Shown in pieces: positions 1 through 8,310 of a stretch of DNA of 48,313 nucleotides (positions are counted from its first letter, which is position 1; every line of letters starts with the position of its first letter). The notes under the pieces are model-generated. The model saw only the letters and a list, made by a program, of their open reading frames with translations, searched no databases and was not told the origin of the DNA. The DNA is from Elusimicrobiota bacterium (GTDB taxonomy: Bacteria > Elusimicrobiota > Endomicrobiia > Endomicrobiales > Endomicrobiaceae). Both the position numbers and the translations under genes were made by a program. The stretch spans positions 1-48,313 of the forward strand of contig JAITSO010000019.1 of NCBI GenBank assembly GCA_031287735.1, in the 5' to 3' direction.

Positions 1-36
1 CGCAGGGTCCCGGAAGAGTAGGTCGCCGCCGAGATA
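1..36 (+). rRNA. rrf: 5S ribosomal RNA, 3' end only
   Basis: The first ~36 bases resemble the conserved 3' part of bacterial 5S rRNA, with the GAGTAGG-type segment followed by a GC-rich closing strand that would pair with the missing 5' end. The stretch is much richer in GC than the sequence that follows and runs directly into a rho-independent terminator, as expected at the end of an rRNA unit. Only the tail is present, and the exact 3' end is uncertain by a few bases. Confidence 0.75.
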
Positions 37-45
37 CAAATATAT

Positions 46-81
46 TAAAAAAGAGCGTGTTTTAACCCCACGCTCTTTTTC
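46..81 (+). terminator. Rho-independent terminator after 5S rRNA
   Basis: A perfect 9-bp stem (51-59 with 69-77, AAGAGCGTG/CACGCTCTT) has a 9-nt loop, is preceded by A's and is followed by a T-rich run. It lies immediately after the 5S tail and would end the rRNA transcript. Confidence 0.85.
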
Positions 82-379
82 TTGTACTTATATACCCACA
101 CACACACAACACACAACCATAAAATATAGAAAAACCAGGAGACACCTATAGACATGAACACTTTTCTGTTATTATCCTCGCCGCAGGAAATTATGAATAC
201 CTTAAGAATCGCATGTTTTTCCTGTTTAAAAGAACAATTGCAACTAATCTGCCGCCAGCTGTTCTGCGTTGCCATTCGCTATAGAATATCTATGGGATTT
301 TCTAGTAAATACTTGTTTATATGCTTTATAAACAAATTTTACGTTTTTGCCTAAATAAAGCACACTGGAGGATAATTGA
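82..379. other. Intergenic region, no recognised gene
   Basis: About 300 bases lie between the 5S terminator and the next gene. A CA-rich simple tract sits near 95-116. Both strands contain short open frames (about 66 and 76 codons), but neither has a ribosome binding site or a sequence I recognise. The end of the region carries the ribosome binding site (GGAGG at 366-370) of the downstream barrel gene. Decayed coding sequence is possible but not shown. Confidence 0.4.
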
Positions 380-1087
380 ATGTTAAAAAAGCTTTTAGTT
401 CTTTGTTTAGTTGTGCTGTCTTCACGTAGTTTATCATTTGCAAGCAGGGGTTATGTTATAGACACTCCTACAATTGGGGTTTTAAATTATGCATCTTATG
501 AGATCTCGTTTAAATTTTTTTCACAAGGCAACTTTCTTCCAAAGCTTGATTTGGGTGTTTTTAGGATTTTAAACATTGGTTTATCATGGGAACTTGAGAG
601 TTTGATAGGCAACAAAAATATCGGTATTGCAATACCTGCTTTGCAAGTTAAACTAAAGCTTTTTGAAGGCACTATGCTTATACCAGGTTTTGCAATAGGA
701 TACGATGGACAGGGGTATGATTTTAATAGCCAATTAGATGGAAATTACCTTCAAAGAGAACGGGGCGTTTATTTGGTCGCCGGTAAAGAGCTTTTTTTAA
801 AAAATCTCATATTCAATGCAGGCATTAGTATAAACGAGCTTTCAGATATAAAGTTACGTGGATTTGTAAATGCTTTTGCAGAAGTAATACCGGATTCACT
901 ATATTTGCTAACCGAGTACGATAATATTTATTCCATAGATTCAGCCAGGCTAAATTTTGGCGTAAAGTTTTGCTTAACAGAATTTATCAGTATAGATACA
1001 ATAATAAGAGATTGCTTTAGAAAATCATCAGACATTAGGTATGCCAATGAAAGAATGATCAGAATAAACTATTTAGGAAGATTTTGA
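380..1087 (+). CDS. Predicted outer-membrane beta-barrel protein (YjbH-like)
   Basis: This 235-residue protein has a classic signal peptide (KK, a hydrophobic core, then likely cleavage after SLSFA near residue 22). The rest alternates polar and hydrophobic residues as in beta strands, with many aromatic and glycine residues, and ends in an aromatic (GRF). The N-terminal mature part loosely resembles the YjbH/exopolysaccharide-linked barrel family, but this is a weak assignment. It would reside in the outer membrane. The start is supported by GGAGG at 366-370. It lies 16 bp upstream of accA and may share its transcript. Function is unknown. Confidence 0.6.
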   Translation: MLKKLLVLCLVVLSSRSLSFASRGYVIDTPTIGVLNYASYEISFKFFSQGNFLPKLDLGVFRILNIGLSWELESLIGNKNIGIAIPALQVKLKLFEGTMLIPGFAIGYDGQGYDFNSQLDGNYLQRERGVYLVAGKELFLKNLIFNAGISINELSDIKLRGFVNAFAEVIPDSLYLLTEYDNIYSIDSARLNFGVKFCLTEFISIDTIIRDCFRKSSDIRYANERMIRINYLGRF

Positions 1088-1103
1088 TTAAAAGAGAACA
1101 TCT

Positions 1104-2132
1104 ATGACTTTTGACTTTGAACAACCTGTTGTTGAAATAAGCAGTAGAATAGAGAATTTAAAGAATGAATTGCAAAAAACTGGAAATTTAAATTTGTTAG
1201 AGCAAATAGACATTCTAGAAAAAACAAAAAAGCAACTGATGGAAGAAATTTATAGCTGCTTGACTCCTTGGCAAAAAGTTCAAATTGCAAGGCATCCCCA
1301 AAGGCCATACTCTTTGGATTATATAAAAAAAATTTTTACCAATTTTACTGAGCTTCGAGGTGATAGATTTTTTAGTGATGATCAAGCTTTGATTTGCGGT
1401 ATTGCGGAATTTGACAGAAAATCTATTGCAATTATAGGTCACCAAAAAGGTAGGACAATTCAAGAAAATATGGAGAGAAACTTTGGAATGCCACATCCAG
1501 AGGGATACCGTAAAGCTTTAAGAATAATGAAATTGGCTGAAAAATTTAAAAAACCAATAATAACTTTTATAGATACAGCAGGTGCTTATCCGGGAATTGC
1601 CGCTGAAGAAAGAGGACAAGCTGAAGCTATAGCACGAAATTTAAGAGAGATGTCTGCCATTAAAGTTCCTATTATAACCATTGTAATCGGCGAGGGCGGT
1701 TCTGGTGGTGCTTTAGGTATAGGTATTTCAAATAAAGTTTTATGTCTAGAAAATTCTTATTACTCTGTGATTTCGCCTGAAGGATGTGCAGCCATACTTT
1801 TTAGAGATGCAAGCAAAGCCTCGCAAGCTGCCTACGATTTAAAATTAACTGCTAAAGATTTGCTCGATTTGAAAATTATTGACGAAATTATAAAAGAACC
1901 TCTTGGCGGAGCACATCGTGATGTTGATAAAACTTCTCAGGATATTAAACTTGCTTTAATCAAATATATTCGTAAATATAATAAGATGAAAGCAGAGGAT
2001 ATTATTTCGGATAGGTATCTAAAATTCAGAAATATAGGCGTATATAATGACAGTGCAAAAAATTCTGCTAAAAATTCAAAAAAAACAAGCACTGATTCGC
2101 CGCACAAAAACACTGAAAAAACTAAAAAATAG
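1104..2132 (+). CDS. accA: Acetyl-CoA carboxylase carboxyltransferase subunit alpha
   Basis: AccA, with AccD, transfers the carboxyl group from carboxybiotin to acetyl-CoA to give malonyl-CoA, the first committed step of fatty-acid synthesis, in the cytoplasm. The 342 residues show the N-terminal helical region with [13 protein letters not shown], the GDRFF segment, GHQKGR, the [10 protein letters not shown] motif and the [11 protein letters not shown] oxyanion/acyl-CoA loop, followed by [10 protein letters not shown]. The last ~30 residues are a Ser/Lys/Thr-rich, low-complexity tail beyond the usual end of the family. No accD is in the window. Its stop codon overlaps the ribosome binding site of fba, so the two are probably cotranscribed and translationally linked. 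Confidence 0.96.
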   Translation: MTFDFEQPVVEISSRIENLKNELQKTGNLNLLEQIDILEKTKKQLMEEIYSCLTPWQKVQIARHPQRPYSLDYIKKIFTNFTELRGDRFFSDDQALICGIAEFDRKSIAIIGHQKGRTIQENMERNFGMPHPEGYRKALRIMKLAEKFKKPIITFIDTAGAYPGIAAEERGQAEAIARNLREMSAIKVPIITIVIGEGGSGGALGIGISNKVLCLENSYYSVISPEGCAAILFRDASKASQAAYDLKLTAKDLLDLKIIDEIIKEPLGGAHRDVDKTSQDIKLALIKYIRKYNKMKAEDIISDRYLKFRNIGVYNDSAKNSAKNSKKTSTDSPHKNTEKTKK

Positions 2133-2142
2133 GAGGCTTAAA

Positions 2143-3135
2143 ATGGCATTAGTACCTGCAAAACAAATTTTAGATGAAGCAAGAAAAAATGGTTACGGGG
2201 TCGGAGCATACAACGTAAACAACATGGAACAAATACAGTCTATTATGGCAGCAGCAAAAGAAACTCAATCGCCAGTTATTATTCAAGCCAGTAGGGGTGC
2301 TTTAAAATATTCCAATTTTACTTACCTAGGTTATTTAATGAAAGCCGCAGTTATTGAAAACCCAGATATTCCAGTTGCTATGCATTTAGATCATGGTAAT
2401 TCTTTAGAATCAGCAGTCAAAGCTATAGAACTTGGATTTTCTTCGGTTATGATTGACGGTTCTTTGCACGAAGATGGGAAAACGCCTTCTACTTATGACT
2501 ATAATGCCAAAGTCACAAAATCTGTTGTTGAATATGCTCATGCAAGAGGCGTTTCTGTTGAGGCAGAAATAGGAACTCTTGGGGGAATAGAAGACGGGGT
2601 AGGTTCTGGAAAAATTCATTTGACAGATCCAGTAGAGGCAAAAAAGTTCGTAGAAGAAACCGGTGTGGATGCTTTAGCTATAGCTATAGGAACTTCGCAT
2701 GGAGCTTATAAATTCAAAGGTTCTGCAAATCTGGCTTTTGACGTTTTAAAAGAAATCAGAGCATTAATAAATATCCCTATCGTTTTGCATGGTGCTTCTT
2801 CAGTTCCTAAAGAATTGATTGATGAGGTGAACAAATACGGTGGAAAAATGCCAGGTGCAACGGGCGTTCCTATGAGTAGTTTGCAAGAAGCAATTAAGCT
2901 TGGGGTTCAGAAAATAAATGTTGATACCGATGGTCGTCTGGCAATCACTGCAGCTATAAGAAAAGTTTTTTCAGAAACTCCTGAAAAATTTGATCCAAGA
3001 GATTATTTGGGTCCTGCACGTACTGCTCTTACAAATATTATAATCGGGAAAATGAAAGATTTTGGTACAGCAGGACATTCAAAAGACTATACGCCAATTT
3101 CGCTTGGAGATATGAGAAAGCAATATTTAAAATAA
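2143..3135 (+). CDS. fba: Fructose-bisphosphate aldolase, class II
   Basis: This zinc-dependent aldolase interconverts fructose 1,6-bisphosphate with dihydroxyacetone phosphate and glyceraldehyde 3-phosphate in glycolysis and gluconeogenesis. The 330-residue protein has the class II signatures: HLDHG (catalytic Asp and zinc His), EAEIGTLGG, GTSHGAYKF (zinc His), LHGASS (zinc His) and NVDTD in the phosphate site. The ATG at 2143 is preceded by AGGAGG at 2131-2136, which overlaps the accA stop. The open frame extends further upstream into accA, but the start at 2143 matches the family start (MALVPAKQIL). It is the last gene of the forward block and is convergent with clpP. Confidence 0.96.
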   Translation: MALVPAKQILDEARKNGYGVGAYNVNNMEQIQSIMAAAKETQSPVIIQASRGALKYSNFTYLGYLMKAAVIENPDIPVAMHLDHGNSLESAVKAIELGFSSVMIDGSLHEDGKTPSTYDYNAKVTKSVVEYAHARGVSVEAEIGTLGGIEDGVGSGKIHLTDPVEAKKFVEETGVDALAIAIGTSHGAYKFKGSANLAFDVLKEIRALINIPIVLHGASSVPKELIDEVNKYGGKMPGATGVPMSSLQEAIKLGVQKINVDTDGRLAITAAIRKVFSETPEKFDPRDYLGPARTALTNIIIGKMKDFGTAGHSKDYTPISLGDMRKQYLK

Positions 3136-3268
3136 TGCACATAAAAAGACTATGTCGGAAACACTAAAAACAGATAAGCACAATCTGGCAATTTTTAAAG
3201 ATATTGCAGGATTAGAAATTTATCGCCCACGCAACAACCTATAGGGTGACTGTTGCACCGAGGAACAG
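3136..3268. other. Convergent intergenic region between fba and clpP
   Basis: This 133-bp gap contains a modest hairpin (GCAACA 3231-3236 with TGTTGC 3251-3256) without a clean U-tract, so a terminator is not well supported. A 30-codon open frame (3152-3244, +) lacks a ribosome binding site and is not called as a gene. Confidence 0.3.
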
Positions 3269-3886
3269 CTATTCTTTTTTGTTCAAGCTTGTTATAACTT
3301 CATCTATGAGTCCATATTCTTTTGCTTCTTGAGAGGACATATAATAGTTTCTTTCGGTATCTTTTAAAACCTGATCCGTGGTTTTCCCACAATGTATTGC
3401 AATAATTTCAGATAGTTTTTGTTTTGTAGAAATCAATTCTTTCGTTTCTATGTTGATATCAGAAACCGTCCCTGATATACCACCGCCGTATATTAGCGGT
3501 TGATGTATCATTATCCTCGAATGAGTAAGTGCATACCTTTTACCTTTTGTTCCAGCTGCAAGCAAAACTGCTCCAAAAGACATTGCCATACCCATGCATA
3601 TTGTTGTGATGGGGCTTTTTATAAATTGCATAGTGTCGTAAACGGCAAGACCAGCAGTAACCATTCCACCTGGAGAATTTATATACAAATTTATATCTTT
3701 ACCTTGCTCCTCAGAATCTAAATACAATAACTGTGCAATAAGCACATTAGCAGAATCAGTGGCAATTGCACCATCATACCCGCCTACAAAAATAATTCTA
3801 TCCCTTAAAAGTCTTGAATATATATCATAGCTTGCTGCTGCTCCCTGGTTCCATCTTTCTATTACAGTGGGTATTAAAGAAGGCAT
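3269..3886 (-). CDS. clpP: ATP-dependent Clp protease proteolytic subunit, Ser-His-Asn triad
   Basis: ClpP forms the barrel-shaped serine peptidase that works with Clp/Hsp100 unfoldases on cytoplasmic proteins. The 205 residues align along the family: YDIYSRLL, YINSPGG, YDTMQFIK and the IMIHQPL block. The nucleophile is Ser103 (in GMAMSFG, where GQAAS/GLAAS is usual) and the histidine is His128. The position of the catalytic Asp (Asp185 of E. coli precursor numbering, in the TERD segment) is Asn180 here (codon at 3347-3349, AAC). About three extra residues lie after IHQPL. Listeria ClpP1 is a known ClpP with Asn in this place, so reduced or partner-dependent activity is plausible. It lies 25 bp downstream of tig, the common tig-clpP order, but no clpX follows. 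Confidence 0.95.
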   Translation of the reverse strand: MPSLIPTVIERWNQGAAASYDIYSRLLRDRIIFVGGYDGAIATDSANVLIAQLLYLDSEEQGKDINLYINSPGGMVTAGLAVYDTMQFIKSPITTICMGMAMSFGAVLLAAGTKGKRYALTHSRIMIHQPLIYGGGISGTVSDINIETKELISTKQKLSEIIAIHCGKTTDQVLKDTERNYYMSSQEAKEYGLIDEVITSLNKKE

Positions 3887-3911
3887 TTTTTCACTCCATT
3901 TTTTAATTTAT

Positions 3912-5231
3912 TTACACTAAAACATCTTTTTGCGACAACTCTTTCTCTACAGTTTTAATGTCAGCATTTTCGACGAGAAAATCAAAAACCTTTTTTTCTT
4001 CTATTGCGTGAACAATATTTTCAAAATTTTTTCTGAAGTATTCATCTATATTTTTTTCTAACTTTGGATTTAACGCTTTGCGCCTTTCTTTTTCTTTTTG
4101 CAGATCACTATCAGTAGCATTAAGTTTTTCTTCCTTTTTTATTGAATTAAAAACATATGAAACCTTGACTATATCTTTAGCATCTTTGCAAATATGTTCT
4201 TTGTTCCGTTCAAGATATTCGTTAACATGTTCAGGGACAACGTCGTTTTTTACTCTTTCAATCATATCTTTTTCCTGCAATTCAACCAAGCATTGCGGAA
4301 CTTCAAATTCATTTCTCTTCAATAATCCTTCTATTATTTGTTTCCGCACCGATGCATTTTGACGGTGCTTCTCTTTTTCTTCTATGTCCTCTTTAATTTT
4401 GTTTTTTAAAACATTAAGATTTTCAACACCGCAATCTTTAGCAAATTCATCATCAAGATTTGGGAACTTTACTTCCTTAACTTCTATGACTTTTACTTTA
4501 AATTTAACGGTTTTTCCGGCTAAACATTTGTTTGGGTGTTCTACTGGATAAGAAATTACTGTTTCTCTATTATCACCTGCTTTAGTGCCTATTAAAATAT
4601 CTTTGAATTCCTTTAATGTATTCTCGGCTGACATGTCTATCATATGATTTTCAATTTTAATGTCTGCGAGTTTCTGACCGTTCAAATCGAAAGCTTCGTA
4701 CCCCACACAAACAACGCTATTTTCATTGCAAACACCTTTCGTAGATGGAATAAAATCAGCATATCTTTTCCTTATGAGTTCTAGTTGGCAACTTATGTTT
4801 TTATCCGTAGTTTTAAAAATCTCTTTTATAATTGGGATGTTTTTGTAATTCATGGCTTTCACTTCAGGGTGGCATTGTGCTGAAAAGCTATATTTAAAAG
4901 GCGTGTTCAAATTGTATTCTAACTTAGTTAGAGCAGGAGAATTTATATGATTAAATTTTTCCACTTTTAAAACTTCATAAAGAGTTTTATCTAAAATATT
5001 TTGCACGACTTCGTCTTTTATCGACTCAGCAAAATTCTTTTTTATGATTTCTAACGGAACCTTGCCTTGCCTAAAACCAGGTATTTTAGCTTTCTTTTGA
5101 AGCGAAGTACAAACAGGCACCAATTCATTTTTTATAGCATCACAAGTAACTTCAACATCTATATTTATAGAGACCGACGTTCTTGCAACAACACTGTGTT
5201 TAAAAGCTATTGCGTTTTCACTTTGTTCCAT
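3912..5231 (-). CDS. tig: Trigger factor, ribosome-associated chaperone and peptidyl-prolyl isomerase
   Basis: Trigger factor binds the ribosome at the tunnel exit and shields nascent chains. The 439-residue protein has the N-terminal ribosome-binding domain with a PGFRQGKVP signature (family GFRxGxxP), a central FKBP-type PPIase region (about residues 150-240) and a long helical C-terminal arm containing LPNLDDEFAKDCG. The frame is open further upstream through the two tRNA genes. The real start is the ATG at 5231, preceded by AAAGGGTG. The gene lies 22 bp after tRNA-Leu, so the tRNAs and tig-clpP may form one transcript. Confidence 0.93.
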   Translation of the reverse strand: MEQSENAIAFKHSVVARTSVSINIDVEVTCDAIKNELVPVCTSLQKKAKIPGFRQGKVPLEIIKKNFAESIKDEVVQNILDKTLYEVLKVEKFNHINSPALTKLEYNLNTPFKYSFSAQCHPEVKAMNYKNIPIIKEIFKTTDKNISCQLELIRKRYADFIPSTKGVCNENSVVCVGYEAFDLNGQKLADIKIENHMIDMSAENTLKEFKDILIGTKAGDNRETVISYPVEHPNKCLAGKTVKFKVKVIEVKEVKFPNLDDEFAKDCGVENLNVLKNKIKEDIEEKEKHRQNASVRKQIIEGLLKRNEFEVPQCLVELQEKDMIERVKNDVVPEHVNEYLERNKEHICKDAKDIVKVSYVFNSIKKEEKLNATDSDLQKEKERRKALNPKLEKNIDEYFRKNFENIVHAIEEKKVFDFLVENADIKTVEKELSQKDVLV

Positions 5232-5253
5232 TTTGCACCCTTTATAATTATTA

Positions 5254-5334
5254 TGCGGACAGAGGGACTTGAACCCCCACGCCTTGCGGCATATGGTCCT
5301 AAGCCATACGCGTCTGCCATTCCGCCATGCCCGC
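5254..5334 (-). tRNA. tRNA-Leu (anticodon UAG)
   Basis: The reverse strand folds as a class II tRNA with a seven-pair acceptor stem (GCGGGCA with TGTCCGC, one G-T pair), the anticodon loop CTTAGGA with UAG, a long variable arm, a TTCAAGT T-loop and discriminator A. CCA is not encoded. It lies 4 bp downstream of tRNA-Lys. Confidence 0.95.
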
Positions 5335-5338
5335 TTTT

Positions 5339-5411
5339 TGCGCCACATAGGAATCGAACCTATAACCTAACGATTAAGAGTCGTTTGCTCTACCAATTGA
5401 GCTAGTGACGC
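5339..5411 (-). tRNA. tRNA-Lys (anticodon CUU)
   Basis: The reverse strand folds as a 73-nt tRNA: acceptor GCGTCAC with GTGGCGC, a D-arm with GGTAGAGC, the anticodon loop CTCTTAA with CUU, and the T-loop TTCGATT. CCA is not encoded. It is the first RNA of the tRNA-Lys, tRNA-Leu, tig, clpP series. Confidence 0.96.
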
Positions 5412-5556
5412 ACTAAAAACATACAACAGCCCGTTAACGACGCCCAGAAGCTAAAACCTTATTTTAATAAATTAAACTTAAAAACCGCAGATGACATAGG
5501 CATTTATTCATCTCTAAAAATCTGTTTGATGTTTTTAGTTTTCCAGAAAACAAAAT

Positions 5557-5589
5557 AAAAACAGGAAAGCCCAGAAGCGTCCTGTTTTT
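5557..5589 (-). terminator. Rho-independent terminator of the lipoprotein gene
   Basis: A perfect 10-bp stem (AAAAACAGGA 5557-5566 with TCCTGTTTTT 5580-5589) has a 13-nt loop. Read on the reverse strand it is followed by a T-rich run and lies 36 bp after the lipoprotein stop codon. The A and T flanks could make it act in both directions. Confidence 0.8.
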
Positions 5590-5624
5590 ATGAAAAAAAT
5601 CCAAACAATAAATCAAAATGCTAT

Positions 5625-5948
5625 TTATTGTCCCGTTATGTCTTCTGCATCTGCCACCACAGATGTAGCAAGACCATCAACAGATTCGGTAGCAGAAACA
5701 GGCGAAGTCGCAACATCAGTTCCCGGTTTACTAAGCACTGCATTCGTTTCTATAAATTCAGCAGTCATGTCTGTTTCAACTAAAAAGTCTTCAGCCAATT
5801 CATTGTCCGCAACGTTATTCGCCACGGTCTCATTAGCCGAACCATCATAATTTTCATCAACAGATTTTGACCCACAAGACAACAGTACGAGCGATCCAAC
5901 AAAAAACATTAGAACATAACTTAACCCTAACAACAAAACCCTTTTCAT
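5625..5948 (-). CDS. Small putative lipoprotein
   Basis: This 107-residue protein has an N-terminal signal (MKRVLLL, hydrophobic core) ending in a lipobox LLSC, with Cys25 as the lipidated residue. The mature part is acidic and of low complexity, rich in Asp, Glu, Ala, Thr and Val, and looks disordered. No domain is recognised. The ATG at 5948 is chosen because it starts the signal peptide and has GGAAG upstream; a longer open frame to 5996 runs through the promoter. The gene is a single transcription unit with its own promoter and terminator. Function is unknown. Confidence 0.7.
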   Translation of the reverse strand: MKRVLLLGLSYVLMFFVGSLVLLSCGSKSVDENYDGSANETVANNVADNELAEDFLVETDMTAEFIETNAVLSKPGTDVATSPVSATESVDGLATSVVADAEDITGQ

Positions 5949-5986
5949 TATCCAAACTTCCTTTTTGTTAATCTGACGCACTGGGT

Positions 5987-6015
5987 AGTGTAGCAAATTA
6001 AGCCGCTTTTTACAA
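5987..6015 (-). promoter_or_regulatory. Putative sigma-70 promoter of the lipoprotein gene
   Basis: On the reverse strand a -35 like TTGTAA (6015-6010) and a -10 like TACACT (5992-5987) are separated by 17 bp. Transcription would start about 30 bp before the ATG at 5948. It is found by eye and matches consensus at most positions. Confidence 0.45.
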
Positions 6016-6275
6016 AATACCTGACTATCTCATGCCCTGTGTAATAGTAAAAACCGTATAGCTTGCATTCTGCAATAATTTTTTGAGAATTCACCGACTA
6101 TTTTTGCTTTCACAAAAGTAAAAATTCAACCCCACTGGTATGCAGCATACAGGTAACCCAAATTGATTTTGCATTTCATATTATTTTAGTGTACCGTAGC
6201 GTAGTGCTTTGGTGCTGCAAATCGCGTTGAATTGTCTAAATCAAAGGTTTTATTAAGCAAAAAGAGATTAAGGAC

Positions 6276-7280
6276 ATGTTGAAAAAATATCTGGTAGAAA
6301 TCATTTTAGGTGTTTTTTTCGGTGCAGTCTTTACTTATCTTACCTTACGCCAAGTCAATTTAAATAATTTCCTCAAGCTTATGCAAAGTGTCAACTGCTC
6401 AGTTTTAGCTCTATCGGGATTAGTTTATATATTATGTTATGTCCTGCGGAGTGTTAGATTCTGTTTTATAATTCTTCCCATAAAAAAAACTAAACTCCTT
6501 GCAAATTTTCCATACACTGTCATAGGGTTTCTGATTAACAATGTACTTCCTCTAAGACTTGGAGAAGTAGTTCGTGCAAATATTACAGGTAAACAAATGG
6601 GAATACCACGTAGTAGTATTTTGGCGGCCATCATTATAGAGAGAGTTTTTGACATAACAACCTTCATATTTTTTTTCTTTGCAATAATATTTTTAGTTCC
6701 TCTTACCATTCCGAAATTTTTGTTAAAATCCTTCGGTGTTTTGTTATCTATAGTCATATTATGCATAATAGTGCTTCCTGTTGTGATTACACTGCAAAAA
6801 AAAACTCTGAAAATAATTAGAAATTTTGCTTTTGTCCCTACAAAAGTAAAAAGATTTATCTGCTTAATTTTTAGCAAATTCATCAATGGACTGTCGGTGT
6901 TAAAAAAACCTTCTATAGTTTTTAAAGTTTTTGTTTTATCTCTACTAATATGGTTGGCTGAAAGTTTCTTTTTTCTTGCGGTTGCCAGCTCTTGCGGCGT
7001 AAGTGTTTCTATTTTAGGTGCCGCTTTTACTATAATTGTAGTAGGCATAGGCACCATTATTCCAACAACACCAGGATTACTCGGAACTTTTGAATTTATG
7101 GGGATAACCGCCTTACAAATTTTATCTATAGATAAAGATCCCGCATTAGCATCCATTGTCACTTACCACTTGCTAGAGATATTGCTAATAGTGCTTCTTG
7201 GAGTGTTATGCATTTTGAAAGCAAAAGTAACGTTTTCAGATTTACTCAAATTTTCAAAAAGTAAGGAACATAGTGCATGA
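6276..7280 (+). CDS. Flippase-like integral membrane protein (UPF0104/LPG-synthase TM family)
   Basis: This 334-residue inner-membrane protein has about eight hydrophobic helices. It carries the family signatures NVLPLRLGEVVRA (about residues 88-100) and IIERVFD (about 121-127), and a C-terminal PTTPGLLGTFE segment. The family (YbhN/AglD, and the membrane part of MprF) is linked to lipid or polyprenyl-linked sugar handling, but the precise reaction is usually not known. There is no C-terminal lysyl-transferase domain, so lysyl-phosphatidylglycerol synthesis is not expected. It is the first gene of a tight operon, with an ATGA overlap into the WecA-like gene. Confidence 0.85.
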   Translation: MLKKYLVEIILGVFFGAVFTYLTLRQVNLNNFLKLMQSVNCSVLALSGLVYILCYVLRSVRFCFIILPIKKTKLLANFPYTVIGFLINNVLPLRLGEVVRANITGKQMGIPRSSILAAIIIERVFDITTFIFFFFAIIFLVPLTIPKFLLKSFGVLLSIVILCIIVLPVVITLQKKTLKIIRNFAFVPTKVKRFICLIFSKFINGLSVLKKPSIVFKVFVLSLLIWLAESFFFLAVASSCGVSVSILGAAFTIIVVGIGTIIPTTPGLLGTFEFMGITALQILSIDKDPALASIVTYHLLEILLIVLLGVLCILKAKVTFSDLLKFSKSKEHSA

Positions 7281-8308
7281 CTTCCATTCTCACCTACATA
7301 CCAACTTCTTTTGTTGCTTTCCTAACATCCTTATTTTTTGTTCCTCTGTGCAGATTTATTGCGATAAAATTGAATATTTTTGACTGTCCCATCACAAAAA
7401 TAAAAACACACAAAGAAAATGTGCCCTACCTTGGAGGACTAGCTATAGCAATTGGATGGTTAGTTTCAATGTCATTTGTAAGATTTACAACAGATTTTCA
7501 AACTGGAACACTTAGCAATTTAAGAGGTATTTCTTTGGGGTCTTTAATGATGTTGCTCTTAGGAATTATCGATGATGTAAAAATTAAAGGGCTAAACTTC
7601 AAATTAAAACTTGCTGTTCAAATTACAGCTGCCGCTGTAGTAATTTTCTTTTTTGATATAAGAATTCATTTTATCAAGGATTATTGGATTTCATGTCTTG
7701 CAAGCATTATTTGGATTACTGGAATTACAAATGCATTCAATATCATAGATGTTATGGACGGGCTTTCAAGTGGAATTGCATTTATAGCTTCTCTCGCGTT
7801 TCTACTTATATCACTACCAACGGAAATGATTTACGTGAATTTTTGCACTGCTGCACTAGCAGGATCCGTTTTGGCTTTTATTCCTTTTAATCTATCTAAA
7901 TCAAAAAAAATTTTTATGGGAGATGCTGGAAGTCTATTTGTAGGCTTTGTCCTTGCAAATTCAGCATTGGGAACGTCTTACACATCAACAAACGAAATAG
8001 GGCTGCTGGCACCTCTATTTATTCTATCCATCCCGATTTATGAAGTTGCTTTAGTGAGTTTTTTTAGAATTAAAAAAAATAAGCTACCTTTTGAAGGAAG
8101 CAAGGATCATTACGCTTTGCGCCTCATAAAGATGGGGTTTTCAAAAAAACAAATTATTTCGATAACTTACTTATCGTGCTCGGTTCTTGCCTTATGTGCT
8201 TTTCTATTAACCAGGTTGGAATCGCACTATTCGCTATGCATTTTTATTATCGTAATTTTATTGCTTTGGGTAGCTACCATTAGACTATCAAGAGTCGTGG
8301 TAGATTAA
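7277..8308 (+). CDS. WecA/MraY-family polyprenyl-phosphate sugar-1-phosphate transferase
   Basis: This 343-residue multi-spanning enzyme of glycosyltransferase family 4 would move a sugar-1-phosphate from a UDP-sugar to undecaprenyl phosphate at the inner membrane, starting a glycan. Visible motifs are PYLGGLAI, the LLGIIDD pair of acidic residues, FNIIDVMDGLSSG (about residues 150-165) and FMGDAGSLFVGF, followed by the cytoplasmic HYALRL segment. The start of the protein is closer to WecA/TagO than to MraY, and no murein genes are near, so a surface glycan initiator is more likely than lipid I synthesis. It overlaps the previous gene by 4 bp. Confidence 0.9.
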   Translation: MTSILTYIPTSFVAFLTSLFFVPLCRFIAIKLNIFDCPITKIKTHKENVPYLGGLAIAIGWLVSMSFVRFTTDFQTGTLSNLRGISLGSLMMLLLGIIDDVKIKGLNFKLKLAVQITAAAVVIFFFDIRIHFIKDYWISCLASIIWITGITNAFNIIDVMDGLSSGIAFIASLAFLLISLPTEMIYVNFCTAALAGSVLAFIPFNLSKSKKIFMGDAGSLFVGFVLANSALGTSYTSTNEIGLLAPLFILSIPIYEVALVSFFRIKKNKLPFEGSKDHYALRLIKMGFSKKQIISITYLSCSVLALCAFLLTRLESHYSLCIFIIVILLLWVATIRLSRVVVD

Positions 8309-8310
8309 AA

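Noticed and set aside
154-354. 66-codon forward frame after the 5S rRNA, and a 76-codon reverse frame at 45-275
   Set aside because: No ribosome binding site and no recognisable protein; the reverse frame also runs into the terminator.
3152-3244. 30-codon ORF between fba and clpP
   Set aside because: It reads like protein but has no ribosome site or known match; too short to call.
3231-3256. Hairpin between fba and clpP as a bidirectional terminator
   Set aside because: The stem is only 6 bp with a 14-nt loop and no adjoining T-run on either strand.
6437-7162. Long reverse-strand frame (241 codons) opposite the flippase-like gene
   Set aside because: It is an antisense shadow of a clearly recognisable membrane-protein gene, with no start signal or family match.
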